Positions 59,641 through 64,000 of a stretch of DNA of 64,000 bases are shown here, piece by piece; within the stretch, counting starts at the first letter, position 1; the number at the start of each line of letters is the position of its first letter. The stretch is from Struthio camelus (lineage: Eukaryota; Chordata; Aves; Struthioniformes; Struthionidae), in contig NC_090942.1 of NCBI RefSeq assembly GCF_040807025.1, forward strand, positions 38,332,911 to 38,396,910, given 5' to 3'. Below the pieces are notes generated by a model. It was given only the letters and a program-made list of their open reading frames with translations. It was not told the origin of the DNA and made no database searches. The position numbers and the translations under genes were made by a program.

Positions 59641-62600
59641 ATACCAACCTAGCACATCAGCTGTTTCTCTACTGTGTCTGTGCGTTCAATTTTCACTTGA
59701 TCAATTAAATCAGGCCCTTTGTAAGTTACTGAGGGAGTACTTGGATCTTGTATGTCTCACTTGTTTAACCAATTAAATACTTTCATCTCCAAGTAAAATC
59801 ATAAGAGGTAAACCTGTTAAGGATTTTTTTGTGTGTCTTCTGCATGAAGACTTCCTTCTGTGCCACTTTACATATATTTTGGTTGTATATTTATCTTGAA
59901 AGAGCGGAACAGTACCCTGGAGCCACTACAGACCGATGGGTATGTAAACAGCATGTGGAGCCAAACACAACTTGTAGATCAGAGCGTTTCTACTTGACTG
60001 GATGATCTGTTAAATAAGGCCAAGTTTAAAGATACTTCTAAACAAAATGGATTTTTTCCTCTTTGCGTCTTTCCCCCACTCCCAGATCCTCCCTGCATAA
60101 TTGTTTTAACAAGCATGCTTTTTATTATTGGAATTGAGATAGTTAACAAAGATGGAATTTGATTTTGTTATTTTAATTTACTGTAAGACATTTTAAATTG
60201 TAACGGGAAGAAGTAGCATAGCTTTTAAAAGAAAAGGTTACTCAAAACTCGAGGTATCACAGACTTTTAAAGGGACAACAACTTGAAAATATTGTTTATT
60301 TTGCAGCATATTGAGGCAATAATGTCTTAACTTCTTATCCAAAAGTGCGTATTGTTCACCTTTGAATTTCAAATTGTATTATCTGTTGCGCTCTGGATGA
60401 TGATAATAGCATGTGCTGTCCAGTTCAGACAAGACCATAGTGGCTGTTGGTCCAGCTGGAATAGTTTGGCAGCTCATGGTAAATCCTAAAAGTACTTCAT
60501 TAAGAAGAGTGTAGTTTTCTGTATTCTTCCAAGGATCTTACCATTTTTGGCATCATTTCCAAGCTTCCTGTTTCTTTGGTTTCCTAAGGAACCACACTTC
60601 TATTCATCAGATGAATTTCCTCTTCTGAATGATTTTTACGGATTTGCACAACTCAACCGAAGTTAAAATCCGGTACACATGGCTCAGCTATGCACTGCTT
60701 GTCTCAGCCTACAATTTTTTTTACTTGCCAGTTACCTATTATAACATAGCTAAATTCTAGTAAGGGGTTTTACTTGATCTGTAGGAAAGTCCTAGTGTAT
60801 TTATGCTATATTTTCTGAACCTTTTCATTTAACTAAAATTTAGTGCATTAAGAGGGACACAAGTTGGTTGCTCTTAAATGTATGGTTCCTGGGCTTCTGC
60901 TTGACAATTCCTATGAAAAGCTGCAAGCAATGGGAAACATAGCTTGATATATTTTCACCTGAATTATAATTTGACTTCAGTAAAGTTTTCTATCTATTTG
61001 CTAAGGTAGTGTGATAATTGTGCTCTGTAAATGCCTTTAATGAAGTAAAATATTTTTAAAGAGAGATTTTGTGGTTAGCAAATAAAAACCAAAATGAAGG
61101 CATCCGATACTACACTGAGTGTAGCAAGTCCTGTTGGCTTAGAGGGAAATTCTGCCATATGTTGCTTACCTAAACGTCGACTAAATTCATATAAGGAAGA
61201 CATTGCTGCTCCTTCCTCTGGTGATAGGTTTTTCTTTCAATGCTGCTTAATGAATGAATTGCCAGGAACAGCTTTGCATCTGCGGTTTATGAATGAAACA
61301 TTGGATTGCATATTAATATGATGTCCTTCCTGTGTGGCGTTCTGCTTGCTCAGAAACACTAACCACACTTCCTTTTGATACCTATTTTAAATACTTATAT
61401 ATATTTCAGGTATGAGGATAGTATTTTAAATGCGTATGGTCAGCTTTTACTGTGTTTGTGGTAAGCCAGAAAACCAATTAAAAAACCCAACCCAAATCTA
61501 GCGTGCTCAAGAATCGTACTCTAAACCCAGTGTATAGCGCTTTCCTCAAGCTATGTGCAGGAGTGTGTGCCAAAGGCAGTGCACACGTCAGCCACAAAGG
61601 GGAAAGGGGGATGTTTGCTGCTCTTTCTGGGTTCCTGAGCAATAATGTTTGAAATGCCTGTTGCGAAGACCCCGAAAGGCAGACTACTGAAGGCAATTCC
61701 AGCTCTCCTTTTTTGTACGTTTTTTTCTCCCGCTTGCTGGAGGGCAAAAAAATACTGGTGGAAGCTGAAGAAGCCAGTCTGATGGAGGCTTGTCTGCTTA
61801 CTTATTAGATGGTATGTTGCTTGTTCCAGTTTGGGAAAGGTGTGCTAGTGTAGTTACCTGCAAAGGAAGGAATTGCTTAGCAATAAAATGGACACAGTTG
61901 AAAGAAGAAAGTAAATATTTTAAATTTCTTTTTAAACCTTTTTAGTTAAGAGAATGTCCCTGAATTGGTTCGTAGGGATTAGTAAGGCCATGTTGCCAGA
62001 ATTAAAACTGAAGGATATTTTGTAGAATGAATAGGTAAGGTGAGGAAAAGGGAATTCTTTTTTGCATCCACTATAGTGTGTGTGCAGCACACATCCAGAA
62101 TAGGAGAAGTTATACTGCTGAATAGTAAATCTTTGATGTGGAAGCACCTGATAAAGGAATTCAGGACTTCATTGTGTTAAAATTCTGTATTTTCTGTGCG
62201 TTTCCACTGAGTCTTTATTGCTACTGTGAATGAAAACAATTGCTAATATACCTCCATAGTCACTACTTTTTGTTTGTCTAAGTAAACCAGTTTCACCACT
62301 GGGTGCCCTGACAAATTCTGACTTGGAAACAGCAAGGTACTCTCCACACATGCACGCTGGCAAATGGCAAATAGCAGCTGCAGCTGGTCACCAGTTTTTT
62401 CAGATTTGGTAACCCAATCAGTTTGGTGATGCTGTTCCTAAATGATGACTGAAGTAGCGTTCCCTGTGCCTCTTCAGAGAGCTAACGGCTATCTGTCAGA
62501 TGCCAAAACGTCTTTGGCAAGCTGGTGCCACAAAGTACATGTGGGCTCTCTAGAGAAGAAAAAATATAAAAGGTTCTATGTCCTGATATACATGAGGGGA

Positions 62601-64000
62601 GGATTGCACCTCCCTGTAGACTGCTTATTTAAAAGAGGTGCTGGTCTTTCTTCTAGGAATGCTCTGCATTCGGAGTAGTCAGTGCAGCAGAGTAACTCAC
62701 AGAGTCCGCAGCCTGCATCTTTCACCTTCTCTTTTGGAGCAGGCAGAGCGTGGGTGGGCTGCAAGCTGCAAATAGTCACCAATTCTCCACAGATCATGCA
62801 ACGGTTCCTTTTGTCCCAAGGGACCTGTTTCTCTTTTGCTGTGACCAAAAATGCCAAGGCTTCCCCATCATGTGCTGGACATGCATCTTATCACAGGACT
62901 AGGTACATGTGCAAGACACCTGCATTTGCATATATAATGGTTTACAAGTAACTTCTGGTTGCTTGAGCAGTTGCACTTAATGCTATGACTGCTCTGTATC
63001 TGGGTATAGGGAAGCCTGTAGCTTAGTGCTGCTTCTTCAGGAGGCTTTGCTGTGTGAAAAGCTATCTAGAGCACCACTACATATCTAGACAAGAAGTTGT
63101 CTGTATACTAGAAAAAGAAAATGAACTGTTGTTACATCAAATATTTGTTTTCCTTCACAATCCATTGTTTGTTGCTGCATCAATTAAACAGCTACAAGAA
63201 TTTCTAAGAAAATTTGAAAAATAAAAGTACCAAAAGCTATTTCAGTATCAGGCTGTGAATTACTCTTCATAGAGTGACTCACAGCAGGCTTTAATATCTT
63301 TTAGCTTTGAATTCTTTTTATCTGGCTTTCAGACTCTTGTTTAGTTTCTCATCTTTAAAAGGATAAAGACACCTATTGTAGTCTCTTCAGAAAAAACAAA
63401 ATGAGGATTAAGAGGGAGAAAAAAATCAGACCAAACAGAAACAGCCTTGTGAAAGGAGCTTTAATGGATTATAGAGGTGACTTTGACTCTTACCTGAAAT
63501 GTTAGTATTAAAATGACATTGCATATTATTTTAAACATGTTGAAGTTGCGGTGGAAAGTGTTTTCTCTGTTTTTGCTGGGGACTATAAAAAAGGAGTGAG
63601 AAACAGTAACAGTAAATGGATTCTTCAGAAATATCTGACTTTGCCCTGTGAATCAAATCATGGAAGATAAATACGTGTTCTTGACATTTGAAAAGATTTG
63701 TTCTTTGCTAAACTATTGTGGACATTACAATCACTCATGAAAGTTCTCTAGGTTTTCCGAGTGGTTTTAGTTCAGAAGTATAACTAGTGCCTAATCAAAG
63801 ATATAGCAGACCTGGGCATGGTTATTGCCTTCATCTGAAGAGATCCTATCTCATAGTTCCCTTCCCCATGAGAATGCTCTCATCCTCAGATAAAAGCCTA
63901 TTTTGATGTTAGGGCCTTCTCTTCCTACCTTCCTGCTGGCAGCGTTTGGCTTTCCATGGAGTTTAGTATAATAATTAGATCAGATAGGGTCTTAGCAAGA
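59641..64000. other. Intron 1 segment to the window end, nothing seen
   Basis: Ordinary AT-rich intron. The short frames (for example 61094-61321 and 62442-62951) show no recognisable domain or SRGAP1 similarity. Confidence 0.6.

Larger units (their letters stand above)
31268..64000 (+). other. SRGAP1: SRGAP1 intron 1 (5' portion, runs off the window)
   Basis: The intron opens with GTAAGC at 31268-31273, a near-consensus U1 site following AAAG. No later segment continues the SRGAP1 F-BAR reading frame after an acceptor, so the whole remainder is taken as intron 1. It contains the retroelements, pseudogene and repeats listed separately. Confidence 0.85.

Overview
This is a vertebrate nuclear window, most likely from a bird. 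It carries CR1 LINE fragments in both orientations, is otherwise poor in transposons, has very short spurious ORFs, and contains one strong CpG-island promoter. There are no bacterial, phage or CRISPR features. The one gene I can name is SRGAP1 (SLIT-ROBO Rho GTPase-activating protein 1) on the + strand. Its first coding exon is at 31201-31267, it ends in a consensus donor at 31268, and intron 1 fills the rest of the window (more than 32.7 kb). No second SRGAP1 coding exon was recognised.

Layout. Bases 1-29300 are upstream intergenic sequence. They hold a badly decayed Ty3/Gypsy-type LTR retrotransposon (about 1850-4340, + strand) with recognisable reverse transcriptase, RNase H and integrase remnants; an isolated CpG-rich patch (about 6540-7740); an old CR1 3' end (about 8175-8665); small tRNA-SINE-like remnants; a pair of related 64-bp segments 1.2 kb apart (24461 and 25674); and simple repeats. 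Bases about 29350-31600 form the CpG-island promoter and 5' region of SRGAP1. It carries an uninterrupted (CTG)14 tract, three short upstream ORFs, an (AAT)8 tract in frame with the start codon, a run of 20 G starting 16 bases after the donor GT starts, and two GGC-repeat tracts in the first 210 bp of the intron.

Intron 1 (31268 onward) contains a young short CR1 piece (34272), a 61-bp near-perfect inverted repeat resembling a MITE or long hairpin (39981-40239), an apparent antisense processed pseudogene of an unidentified protein (about 44850-45720), a long 5'-truncated CR1 with endonuclease and reverse transcriptase remnants (about 50140-52500, - strand), and smaller repeat remnants. The functional content of the window is transcription initiation and translation start of SRGAP1. 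Everything else is intergenic or intronic sequence with transposon relics. I found no convincing new multi-gene system. The most notable items are the Gypsy relic, the intronic long inverted repeat, the unidentified pseudogene and the repeat-loaded SRGAP1 5' region.
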